Assembly: GCA_947641575.1 (NCBI GenBank) | Contig: CANRQN010000010.1 | Coordinates: 1 to 50,834 of the forward strand | From: an uncultured Clostridium sp. | GTDB taxonomy: Bacteria; Bacillota; Clostridia; TANB77; CAG-508 | Reading direction: 5' to 3' | Length of the DNA stretch: 50,834 bases | Shown here: positions 36,950-45,428 of the stretch, piece after piece | Layout: every line of letters starts with the position of its first letter | How positions within the stretch are numbered: the stretch's first letter is position 1 | Notes under the pieces: model-generated | Database searches by the model: none | Told to the model about the DNA's origin: nothing | The model's input: the letters and a program-made list of their open reading frames with translations, nothing else | Made by a program: the position numbers and the translations under genes

Positions 36950-37172
36950 AAGTTTAAGTAAGTAATATTATTTAAAGTCTGCGCAGGGTAGTCTATATAT
37001 TTTTTTAATCTGTGAGCATCGACCTTACTCGTTTCCTTACTGCAAAGCATTGTAATTTGTATCTAAAGTAAAGATTATATCAGACTTAAACGCCTTGGAG
37101 AGCGGAGCAATTAAAAAAATATATAACTGCCCGTTGCAGGACATCATCAAACTTAAATTTACTTAAACTTTT
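36948..37172. repeat. Nested inverted-repeat element B between the TSUP halves
   Basis: Outer arms AAAAGTTTAAGT (36948-36959) / ACTTAAACTTTT (37161-37172); inner perfect 16-bp arms TATATATTTTTTTAAT (36994-37009) / ATTAAAAAAATATATA (37110-37125), with partly complementary GC-rich words between them. The 100-base centre contains no ORF. Resembles a MITE or a long structured RNA. Its left outer arm overlaps the stop of the first TSUP gene. Confidence 0.6.
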
Positions 37173-37195
37173 ATTTTGAAAGTGAGGAATTCTAA

Positions 37196-37564
37196 ATGTT
37201 AAATATTTTTATCGGAGCTATTTCAGGACTAGTTTCAGGTATGGGAATGGGTGGAGGAACAATACTTATACTTTGCCTGTCACTATTTTTAGGAAAAGAA
37301 CAGCACATTGCTCAGGGAGCAAATTTAATGTTTTTTGTACCAACATCGATTGTTTCGATATTTATAAATATAAAACAGAAATTGATTAAATGGAAGACAG
37401 GATTAATTGTTGCAGGTTTTGGAACAATTGGCGCAACAATTGGTGCAATGATATCTACGAATTTAGACACAGGAAAATTAAAAACTTATTTTGGGATATT
37501 TCTTTTAATAATTGCAGGTATAGAAATTATTACACTTATAAATAAGTATAAAAAGAAAAATTAA
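37196..37564 (+). CDS. TSUP (TauE/SafE) half-transporter, second half
   Basis: Protein of 122 residues with four hydrophobic segments. The signature SGLVSGMGMGGGTILILCLS is intact without a frameshift, followed by FVPTSIVSIFINIKQK, which is typical of TSUP. Partner of the 36598 gene. GTGAGG precedes the start. Confidence 0.82.
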   Translation: MLNIFIGAISGLVSGMGMGGGTILILCLSLFLGKEQHIAQGANLMFFVPTSIVSIFINIKQKLIKWKTGLIVAGFGTIGATIGAMISTNLDTGKLKTYFGIFLLIIAGIEIITLINKYKKKN

Positions 37565-37637
37565 AATAAGTATAGTTTTATTTAAAAAAGTAATAATAGA
37601 AATATATAAGTCAAAAATGTTAAAGGAGGAAAATAAT

Positions 37638-37778
37638 ATGAAATTTGTAAAAGGAATGGTAATCGGAGCGGCAGCAGTTACAGGAATTGCTATGATGTAT
37701 ATGGAAACAAATAATAAAACAAAGAAACAATTAATGAGAAAAGGAAAACAAATGGCTAAAAAGCTAGGAATAATGTAA
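37638..37778 (+). CDS. Small YtxH-like membrane protein
   Basis: Protein of 46 residues: basic start, a short glycine/alanine membrane segment (FVKGMVIGAAAVTGIAMMYM), then a Lys-rich tail. Strong AAAGGAGG site. Similar in plan to YtxH-type envelope-stress proteins, but too short to assign. Confidence 0.6.
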   Translation: MKFVKGMVIGAAAVTGIAMMYMETNNKTKKQLMRKGKQMAKKLGIM

Positions 37779-37832
37779 GCACATAAAATTGCAAACTAAC
37801 ATAGACTAATGTATGAAGGAAGGAAAATAAAG

Positions 37833-38187
37833 ATGATAGATTTTATACTTAATACATTAGTCTATATACTTGCAATTTATGGATTAATAGAAATAATAAG
37901 GACGATTTTTTATATAATGGAATTTACGAATTTAAACGAAAATCGGAGTATATGTAATAATTGGTGTAAAGAATGAAGAAAAAAGAGTAAAGGGAATATT
38001 ACGTTCTATACTATTTAAAATAATGTATGGAAAAGAAGATATCATAAAAAAAGTAATATTAACAGACTTAGAATCAACAGATAAAACTATGCAAAAGTTA
38101 AAAGAATTAAAAAAAGAAAATGAGTACATAGAAGTCTTAACATGGAAAAAATGCAAGGATATAATAGATATGATAGATGAGAGCTAA
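37833..38187 (+). CDS. Small membrane-anchored hypothetical protein with one CGG +1 shift
   Basis: Protein of 117 residues in the shifted reading. One N-terminal membrane helix (FILNTLVYILAIYGLIEIIR), then CGG at 37944 after MEFTNLNEN. Skipping the C gives GVYVIIGVKNEEKRVKGILR, DIIKKVILTDLESTDKTMQK and a charged C-terminus. The soluble part begins like a GT2-type fold (beta strand, then VILTDLESTDKT) but is far too short for an enzyme. GAAGGA site upstream. Confidence 0.7.
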
Positions 38188-38449
38188 AAATGCAATTTTA
38201 TTATGAACACCGGCATGTGCGGCGCGCGGCGGCGGCAGGCACCTGAAGAACAAGCAGGCGACGGCCAGCGACTGAACGGCCGCCCTCAAGTAAATTGAGG
38301 ACTCCATCAAATTCCAATAAGGGCAGCGGATGATATCCGCTGTCCTTACTTTTATAAAAAACAAGTATAAACAAAGCCTTTTAGAAGAAAAATAAATATA
38401 ATGTTGATAATAAAAACAGACTATGATAAAATAAACTTTATAAAATCTT
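38188..38449. other. Non-coding stretch with a GC-rich island and a terminator-like hairpin
   Basis: From about 38206 to 38287 the sequence is extremely GC-rich (GCGGCGCGCGGCGGCGGCAG at its core), in sharp contrast to the AT-rich surroundings. A CTCAA/TTGAG hairpin follows, then GCAGCGGAT/ATCCGCTG (about 38324-38343) with a T-rich tail, which looks like a terminator for the upstream gene. The ATPase promoter should lie in the last 100 bases. No gene recognised in the island. Confidence 0.5.
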
Positions 38450-38467
38450 ATGAAAGGAAGCGGAAAT

Positions 38468-41171
38468 ATGAACTATTGGAATAAGAAGATACATGAAGTA
38501 GAAAAAGAATTAGAAACAGATATAGTAAATGGACTAAGTACTGAAAATATAGCTAAAAAACAAGAGAAATATGGACTAAATGAACTAGAAGGAAAGAAAA
38601 AACAAAGCTTACTTTCTAAATTCCTTAATGAGTTTAAAGATTTTATGATAATAGTCTTAATAATTGCGGCAATTGTGTCAGGCTATATAGGAATAAAAGA
38701 AGGAGAAGGAATAACAGACTCCATAATTATTCTAATAGTAGTAATAATGAATGCAATAATTGGAGTAGTCCAAGAAAACAAAGCTGAAAAATCATTAGAA
38801 GCACTTCAAAAGTTAAGTAGCCATATGGCAAAAGTTATGAGAAACCGGAAATGTTCAAGTTATACCAGCAAAAGAACTTGTGCCAGGAGATATAGTAATA
38901 CTTGATACAGGAGATTATGTACCAGCAGACTTAAGACTAACAGAGACAATTAATCTAAAAATACAAGAAGCGGCATTAACACGGAGAATCATTGCCAATA
39001 GAAAAACAAACAGAAAAAATTGAAGACGAAAATATAGGATTAGGCGATAGGACCAATATGGCGTTCTCATCTAGCATGGTAACATATGGAAGAGGAAAAG
39101 GGGCCGTTACAGGAACTGGAATGAATACAGAAGTTGGAAAAATAGCAGGCATGATAAACGAAGTACAAGATGCAGAAACACCACTTCAAAGAAGATTAAA
39201 TAGTCTAGGAAAAACCCTAGGAATTGCATGTATTGTGATTTGCATAGTAATATTTTTAATAGGAATAGCATATGGAAAAGAACCAATAGACATGTTTATG
39301 ACAGCAGTAAGTTTAGCTGTTGCAGCAATACCAGAGGGACTTGCTGCAGTATCTACAATAGTACTTGCAATAGGAATGCAAAGAATGGCAAAGAAAAATG
39401 CAATAGTAAAAAAACTCCCAGCAGTAGAAACACTAGGAAGTGCATCAGTTATTTGTTCAGACAAAACAGGAACACTTACACAAAATAAAATGACAGTAAA
39501 AAAAGTTTTTTTAAGCTCAAAACTATATAACTTAGAAGAAATAGAAGAAAATGAGTTACTTCAAAAATTTATATATGCAAACATGCTTTGTAATGATACA
39601 AAAGTAATGGAAGATGGAAGTCTAGCAGGAGACCCTACAGAAACAGCACTAACAGACATGGCATTCAAGCTAGGATATAAGCAGAAAATAATAGAAGAAA
39701 ACAAAAGAGAAAAAGAATTGCCATTTGATTCAGAAAGAAAATTAATGACAACAGTAAATAAAATAGGCGAAAAATATATAGTCTATACAAAAGGTGGAGT
39801 AGACGAAATACTTGCAAGATGTACAGCATATGAAGTACAAGATGGAATAAAAGAAGACCTTGAAGAATATAAAAAAGAAATATATAAACAAAATGAAGAA
39901 ATGGCTAAAAATGCATTAAGAGTACTTGCGTGTGGATATAAAGTGTTAGACAAAATTCCAACAGATGAAGAAATGAAAAATATAGAAAATAACTTAATAT
40001 TTATTCGGAATGTGCGGAATGATAGACCCACCAAGACCAGAAGTAAAGGTTGCAATAGAAAAATGCAAAAGCGCAGGAATAAAAACAGTAATGATAACAG
40101 GAGACCATAAGATTACAGCCACTGCCATAGCAAAAGAACTTGGAATATTAGAAAATGAAGAAGAAGCATTAACAGGACAAGACTTAGAAAAAATGTCTCA
40201 AGAAGAACTTACACAAAATATAAAGAAATATAGTGTATATGCAAGAGTATCGCCAGAGCATAAAGTTAGAATAGTAAATGCGTGGAAGGTACATGGAGAA
40301 ATAGCCTGTATGACAGGAGATGGAGTAAATGATGCTCCAGCATTAAAAACAGCAGACATAGGCTGTGCAATGGGAAAGGTTCGGAACAGATGTTGCAAAG
40401 GAAGCAGCGGATGTAATATTAACAGATGATAATTTTGCAACAATAGAATTAGCAGTAGAAGAAGGAAGAAGAATATATGATAATATATTAAAAGTAATAC
40501 AATTTTTATTATCAAGCAATATTGGAGAAGTTGTAGTACTATTTTTATCAGTAATGTTAACGCCGCTATTTGCAAATTGGTTTGGCGTGCAAGATATATC
40601 TAGTATAACACCATTACTTGCAATTCATATATTATGGGTAAATCTAGTTACAGACTCACTTCCAGCGCTTGCACTTGCAGTAGATCCAGCAGAAGATGAT
40701 ATCATGAATAGAAAACCTCGAAGAAATACAAAAGGAATATTCACAAAAGGAATGGTATATAGGGTGATATATCAAGGGACATTAATAGGAATACTAACAC
40801 TTTTAGCATTTGTGTTGGGACTTGCAACTACAGAAGGAATGGTAGACAGCGAAAGAATAAAAATAGCACAAACAATGTCATTTACAGTACTTGCATTTTC
40901 AGAACTTGTACATGTATTTAATGTAAGAAATAACGAAAAATCAGTATTTAAAACAGGATTATTAAATAATAAAAAATTGCTTTTTGCAATAGGTGCATCT
41001 AGTATACTTGTTTTGAGCATACTATTTATACCAGTTTTAAGAGAAATATTTAGTATAGCGGTACTTCCAAAAGAAAATATATTTGAAGTAATAATACTTG
41101 TATTTTCTCCATTAGTAATAGTCGAGATAATGAAACTGTTTAAGATAAATACAATTAAGGATAAAGAATAA
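38468..41171 (+). CDS. P2A-type Ca2+-transporting ATPase with four CGG +1 shifts
   Basis: Protein of 899 residues in the shifted reading. CGG at 38846 (AKVMRN-GNVQVIPAKELVPGD), 38982 (QEAALT-GESLPIEKQ, the actuator TGES loop), 40006 (NLIFI-GMCGMIDPPRPEV) and 40382 (GCAMGKV-GTDVAKEAADVIL). With the C skipped each time, all P-type landmarks are present: AAIPEGLAAV, phosphorylation site ICSDKTGTLTQNKM, GDPTETAL, TGDGVNDAPALK, then six C-terminal helices with NLVTDSLPALALAVDP. This matches SERCA/LMCA-like pumps that export Ca2+. ATG 38468 was chosen for the GAAAGGAAG site. Confidence 0.93.
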
Positions 41172-41183
41172 AGGGTGAAAAGA

Positions 41184-42233
41184 GTGGAAGAGGGAAAAGA
41201 AGAAATAAAAGAAAAATATAAAGATAAAAAAGAAGAGAAAGCTGAAGTAGAAAGCGATATAACAGAAGCTATACAAGAAAATGAGGACATAAATGAAGAA
41301 GAGAAACAAAATGATAAAGATTTGAAGCAAAACGAATCACATATAAAATTACAAATTGTAAAATCAAGCTTACTAAGAAAAGAAGTATTATATAAAATAG
41401 TCACTTTTACAGCCCTTGCAATAGTAGTAATTACATGTTTTTCTGTTGCAGGAATATTTTATGCAAGTTCAGTAAAAATGGAAGAAGAAAAACGAAAAGA
41501 ACTTGAGGAAGAAGAACAAGAAGAAGTAGCTGTTGACGAAGAAATAAAGAATAATAAAATACCAGTTTATACAGAAGAAGCAAAAGAAAGAATGAAGCAC
41601 ATATATGAATGGGTAGGAGAAGAAGAAAAAATAGCATACTTAACATTTGATGATGGACCATCAGAAAATATAACTCCACAAATATTAGAAATACTAAAAA
41701 ATGAAGATGTAAAAGCTACATTTTTTGTGCTAGGTAGTAGAGTGGAATTGCGTCCAGAATTAGTAAAAAGAGCATACGAAGAGGGACATTATATAGCGAA
41801 TCATGGATATTCTCATGTATACACAAGCATATATTCATCCGCACAGGCAGTTTTAGATGAATACAATAACACAGAGAGGAAAATAAAAGAAGCAATTGGT
41901 AACGAAGAATATTCAAGTCATTTGTTTAGATTTCCAGGAGGAAGTGAAGGTGGAAAATATGCAAAAGTAAAAAATGCTGCAAAAGCTTTATTAGAAGAGA
42001 ACAATATATCACATATAAATTGGAACTCACTAACAAATGATGCAGTTGGTAAACCAACACATGAGAGTTTACTGCAAGATTTAAAAATCACACAAAACGG
42101 TAAAAACAAAATTGTAGTTTTAATGCATGATACAGGAACAAAACAGCTTACAGCTGATACTCTTCCAGAAATAATTCACTATTTAAAAGAACAAGGGTAT
42201 GTTTTTAAAAACTTTTATGATATAATGTACTAA
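41184..42233 (+). CDS. Membrane-anchored polysaccharide deacetylase (PgdA-like)
   Basis: Protein of 349 residues. Highly charged cytoplasmic N-terminus, one membrane helix (VTFTALAIVVITCFSVAGIF), then a NodB domain: TFDDGPSENITP with the catalytic Asp and metal Asp, HGYSH metal histidines, RFPGGS and VVLMHDT. Probably de-N-acetylates peptidoglycan, giving lysozyme resistance. GTG 41184 has AAGGGTG at good spacing; GTG 41175 is the alternative. Follows the Ca2+ pump by 12 bases. Confidence 0.9.
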   Translation: MEEGKEEIKEKYKDKKEEKAEVESDITEAIQENEDINEEEKQNDKDLKQNESHIKLQIVKSSLLRKEVLYKIVTFTALAIVVITCFSVAGIFYASSVKMEEEKRKELEEEEQEEVAVDEEIKNNKIPVYTEEAKERMKHIYEWVGEEEKIAYLTFDDGPSENITPQILEILKNEDVKATFFVLGSRVELRPELVKRAYEEGHYIANHGYSHVYTSIYSSAQAVLDEYNNTERKIKEAIGNEEYSSHLFRFPGGSEGGKYAKVKNAAKALLEENNISHINWNSLTNDAVGKPTHESLLQDLKITQNGKNKIVVLMHDTGTKQLTADTLPEIIHYLKEQGYVFKNFYDIMY

Positions 42234-42282
42234 ACTAAATTAAAATATAAGGTTTAGCTATAAGACGTAGTGAGTTAACTGA

Positions 42283-42437
42283 GATAATAATATATGTTTT
42301 ATTCTTGTTCCTTGTTGTTCGTCTCGCAGAACCTGTAAGACGAGAGTGTAAGCTTGCTATTCGCAAGCCAAGATGTCCAACAGGTTCTAAGCTCGCTCCT
42401 AGCTACGCGTCACTTCGAAAAAACAAATATTATTATC
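42283..42437. repeat. Inverted-repeat element C upstream of the aldolase gene
   Basis: GATAATAATATATGTTTT (42283-42300) pairs with 42420-42437 at 17 of 18 positions. Inside lie AGAACCTGT / ACAGGTTCT (9 bp perfect) and a GCTTG-ctattc-GCAAG hairpin, plus GTCTCG-type words. The whole could fold into one long branched stem. No ORF. Similar in design, not in sequence, to elements A and B. Confidence 0.6.
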
Positions 42438-42509
42438 CTAAATAAAATCTAGGTTATTATTACTAAACATTTATTATATAATTATTTTTAATTTAAGGGA
42501 GGAATAAAA

Positions 42510-43439
42510 ATGGGATTAGTTACGACTAAAGAAATGTTTGAAAAGTCAATGAAGGAACATTTTGCAATAGGTGCATTTAATGTAAACAATATGGAATTTA
42601 TACAAGCAATAGTAGATGCAGCAAAGGAGGAAAATTCACCAGTAATTTTACAGGCATCTTCTAGTGCAATTAAATATGCAAGAATAAATTATTTAATGAA
42701 GATGCTAGAGGCGGGAGCAGAGGAGACGGAAATTCCAATTGCAATGCACTTAGACCACGGACCAGATTTTGAAACTTGCAAAATGTGTATAGATGCAGGA
42801 TTTACATCAGTAATGATAGATGGATCAAAATATGACTTCGAAGAAAATATTGCATTAACAAAGAAAGTAGTAGATTATGCCCATGAAAAAGGAGTTGTAG
42901 TTGAAGCAGAACTTGGAAAACTTGCAGGAATAGAGGATGAAGTAAATGTTTCTGAAAGTGATGCAATGTTTACAGACCCAGAGCAGGCAAAAGAATTTGT
43001 GGAAAGAACAGGTTGTGATTCACTAGCAATAGCAATCGGTACAAGCCATGGGGCATATAAATTTAAGGGAGAGGCAAAACTAAGATTTGATATATTACAA
43101 AAAGTAAAAGAAAAGCTACCAAATACACCAATAGTACTACATGGAGCATCAACAGTAATACCAGAACTTGTAGAAACATGTAATAAATATGGTGCAGATA
43201 TACCAGGAGCAAAAGGTGTACCAGATGAAATGCTACATGAAGCAAGCTTAAAAGGAGTATCAAAAATAAATGTAGACACAGACTTGAGATTAGCAATGAC
43301 AGCAGAAATAAGAAAAGTATTTGCAGAAGAACCATCAGCATTTGACCCAAGAAAATACTTAACTCCAGGAAGAGAAAAAGTAAAAGAAACAGTAAAGCAT
43401 AAAATAAGAGACGTATTTGGCTCAAGTAATAAAGCGTAA
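42510..43439 (+). CDS. fba: Class II fructose-bisphosphate aldolase
   Basis: Protein of 309 residues. The zinc site HLDHGPDFETC, AELGKLAGIEDEVNVSE, AIAIGTSHGAYKFKG with the second metal His, VLHGAST, and INVDTDLRLAMT with the phosphate/substrate Asp-Arg are all present. Cleaves fructose-1,6-bisphosphate to DHAP and glyceraldehyde-3-phosphate in glycolysis. AAGGGAGG precedes the ATG. Full length, no in-frame CGG. Confidence 0.96.
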   Translation: MGLVTTKEMFEKSMKEHFAIGAFNVNNMEFIQAIVDAAKEENSPVILQASSSAIKYARINYLMKMLEAGAEETEIPIAMHLDHGPDFETCKMCIDAGFTSVMIDGSKYDFEENIALTKKVVDYAHEKGVVVEAELGKLAGIEDEVNVSESDAMFTDPEQAKEFVERTGCDSLAIAIGTSHGAYKFKGEAKLRFDILQKVKEKLPNTPIVLHGASTVIPELVETCNKYGADIPGAKGVPDEMLHEASLKGVSKINVDTDLRLAMTAEIRKVFAEEPSAFDPRKYLTPGREKVKETVKHKIRDVFGSSNKA

Positions 43440-43446
43440 GAACAGA

Positions 43447-43487
43447 AAAAAGGAAGTATACAAAACTCTGTATATTTCCTTTTTTAC
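43447..43487. terminator. Bidirectional terminator between fba and smpB
   Basis: Arms AAAAAAGGAA (from 43447) and TTCCTTTTTT with inner GTATACA/TGTATA. T-runs on both sides. The smpB stop codon lies in the right arm. Confidence 0.75.
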
Positions 43488-43935
43488 ATATTTTGTTTTA
43501 ACGCTCTTTCAATCTTTCTTTCAGACTCTTTCTTAGCCATATCTTGCCTTTTATCATAAAGCTTTTTACCACGACCAATACCAAGTTCCATTTTAATAAA
43601 ATTTCCTTTTAAATATAAACTAATAGGAATTAAAGAATATCCCTTTTGCTGAACCATACCGAATAAGCTTATTTATTTCTTGTTTTTTAAGAAGCAGTTT
43701 ACGCGTGCGGAGAGGGTCTTTATTTTGAATATTACCTTGCTCATAAGCGCTTATATGCATATTATATATGTAAGCTTCGCCGTTTTTAATTCCAGCATAG
43801 CTATCTTTAAGATTAACTTTACCATTTCGTATGGATTTGATTTCAGTTCCATAGAGGACAATACCGAGCTTCAATTGTATCAAAAATTTCGTAATTATGT
43901 CTTGCTACAGGATTTTTAATGTATATATCAGCCAT
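43484..43935 (-). CDS. smpB: SmpB, tmRNA-binding ribosome-rescue protein, with two CGG +1 shifts
   Basis: Protein of 149 residues in the shifted reading, normal for SmpB. ATG 43935 behind AAGGAGG gives [20 protein letters not shown] and EA. CGG (complement of 43864-43866) then leads, without its C, to [20 protein letters not shown] and [21 protein letters not shown] second CGG (complement of 43659-43661) after KKQEINKLI leads to [20 protein letters not shown] and [13 protein letters not shown], ending in the basic tail. SmpB delivers tmRNA to stalled ribosomes. Without shifts only 25-30 residues would be made. No ssrA gene is seen beside it. Confidence 0.93.
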
Positions 43936-44035
43936 AAAGACCTCCTTTCCAAGGTATTTTAAAATATTATAATATAATTTACAAAAAAATTCAAGGGAAG
44001 ACTAAAAAGTAATCCCTTGAATTTTAACAAAAATA

Positions 44036-44563
44036 TTAATAACGGTCAACATTATTCGTTTGAGTTGCATAATACCATATAAGTGCAATAATAATTGCTC
44101 CAGCTAAAGCTAAAATTGTCCAAATGGCAACAGTGTTGTTTGTTCTAGTGGTTTCAACTGCATCAGCTGCTGAAGTACGAGTAGCAGTATAGCCATCATC
44201 ATCAGTACCCATATCTCTTCCAATACCTCTAGCAGTATTTTCCATATCATCTTCTGCTCTTCTTACACCATCTTCACCATCATGTAACATATTAGAAATA
44301 CCATCTTTTGCATTTTCCATTGCGTTACCTGCGTCATGAGCCATATTTCCTAGACCATTTCCAACATTCTCCATGGCTCCACTTATACCATCTTTTGCAC
44401 GCTCCATGCTATTGCCAGTATCACTTGCCATATTTTGAACACCATCTCTAATTCCATTTAATGTATTACCAGTAGCATTTACAAGGTTTGATGCAAATGC
44501 AGTACTAGATATAAAAACAGCTATACAAAATAATAAAATTGCAATAATAGATTTTTTAACCAT
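44036..44563 (-). CDS. Secreted or membrane protein with amphipathic repeats
   Basis: Protein of 175 residues. Signal peptide (KKSIIAILLFCIAVFISSTA), then repeated amphipathic units such as NGIRDGVQNMASDTGNSMER and AKDGISGAMENVGNGLGNMA, then a Thr-rich linker and a C-terminal membrane helix (AIWTILALAGAIIIALIWYY). The repeats look like those in LEA/YtxH-type stress proteins. Function unknown. Ribosome binding site GAGAGGAG. Confidence 0.7.
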   Translation of the reverse strand: MVKKSIIAILLFCIAVFISSTAFASNLVNATGNTLNGIRDGVQNMASDTGNSMERAKDGISGAMENVGNGLGNMAHDAGNAMENAKDGISNMLHDGEDGVRRAEDDMENTARGIGRDMGTDDDGYTATRTSAADAVETTRTNNTVAIWTILALAGAIIIALIWYYATQTNNVDRY

Positions 44564-44717
44564 TTTTTATTTCTCCTCTCATAAGTAAATTAAAAATATA
44601 TAACAACTTATATTTTGCATAAAATATAAAAAAATATTCATAAAAAATGAAGTTAAAAAATTCTGAAAAATTAACAGAAAATTTAACTTCAAAAAGATTA
44701 AATTATATCAATTATAT

Positions 44718-45098
44718 TTAACGTAAACGTATTAATATTGCAATTCCAAGTAATATTAAAAGTATACCCAAAACAATTAAAATTATATTTATAATTGTAG
44801 ATATACCTAAATTTGAAGAACTAAGTGCTGCACTAGAACCTACATTAGTAGTTGTTGTTTGAGTATTTGTAGTTTGCGGAGTAACTATAGTTTCATTGGC
44901 AGTTTGATTAGAAACTTCATTACTATTAACATTAGAATTACTATTAGCTCCATAAACTGTATTATCTGCTTCATTATTGTTTACTGAAGAATTATTTGTA
45001 AGATTCATGTTAATTCCAGAAGCAGAAACTACTGTGCTAATTAAAAGTATAAAAATAAATAAAATAACTGAAAATTTTAAAGTTTTGTTTATTTTCAT
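44718..45098 (-). CDS. Secreted Asn/Thr-rich protein with C-terminal membrane helix
   Basis: Protein of 126 residues. Signal peptide (FSVILFIFILLISTVVSASG), a low-complexity Asn/Ser/Thr/Val region of about 70 residues, then a hydrophobic helix (INIILIVLGILLILLGIAIL) and an Arg tail. Plan resembles the neighbouring gene. ATG 45098 follows ATGGAGG; the longer frame to 45125 has no binding site. Function unknown. Confidence 0.68.
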   Translation of the reverse strand: MKINKTLKFSVILFIFILLISTVVSASGINMNLTNNSSVNNNEADNTVYGANSNSNVNSNEVSNQTANETIVTPQTTNTQTTTTNVGSSAALSSSNLGISTIINIILIVLGILLILLGIAILIRLR

Positions 45099-45125
45099 AA
45101 TAACCTCCATATTTTTTGTCTTCAA

Positions 45126-45428
45126 GTAGAAATTTATATATATTAAAATAAATAACTTCTTTTATTAGAAATATTTTATAGTATTTTGGAAATATTGTCA
45201 AGAAAATTTGTATTCTTCATATAGTATTTTTAATTACGAGTTTCTTTTACCATGAAACCTGTACAAAATTTCTTGACTTAAGATTACATTATTGATATAC
45301 TTTAACTTAAGATAAAATAAAAAAGTGTAAAAATATAATTTATGCATATTACTACAAAAACATGAAAGAACAATAAGAAAGTAATAGTAAAAATAGAAAG
45401 AAAGATACAAAAGAAACGAGGAAGAAAG
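45126..45428. other. AT-rich intergenic stretch
   Basis: Holds the divergent promoters for the minus-strand secreted protein and the plus-strand prepilin-like gene. I see no further gene, repeat or hairpin of note. Confidence 0.5.

Noticed and set aside
29842..41171. Widespread pseudogenization of this region
   Set aside because: Outside the C insertions the genes have no stops, deletions or loss of motifs, and they include gatA. Decay would produce mixed lesions.
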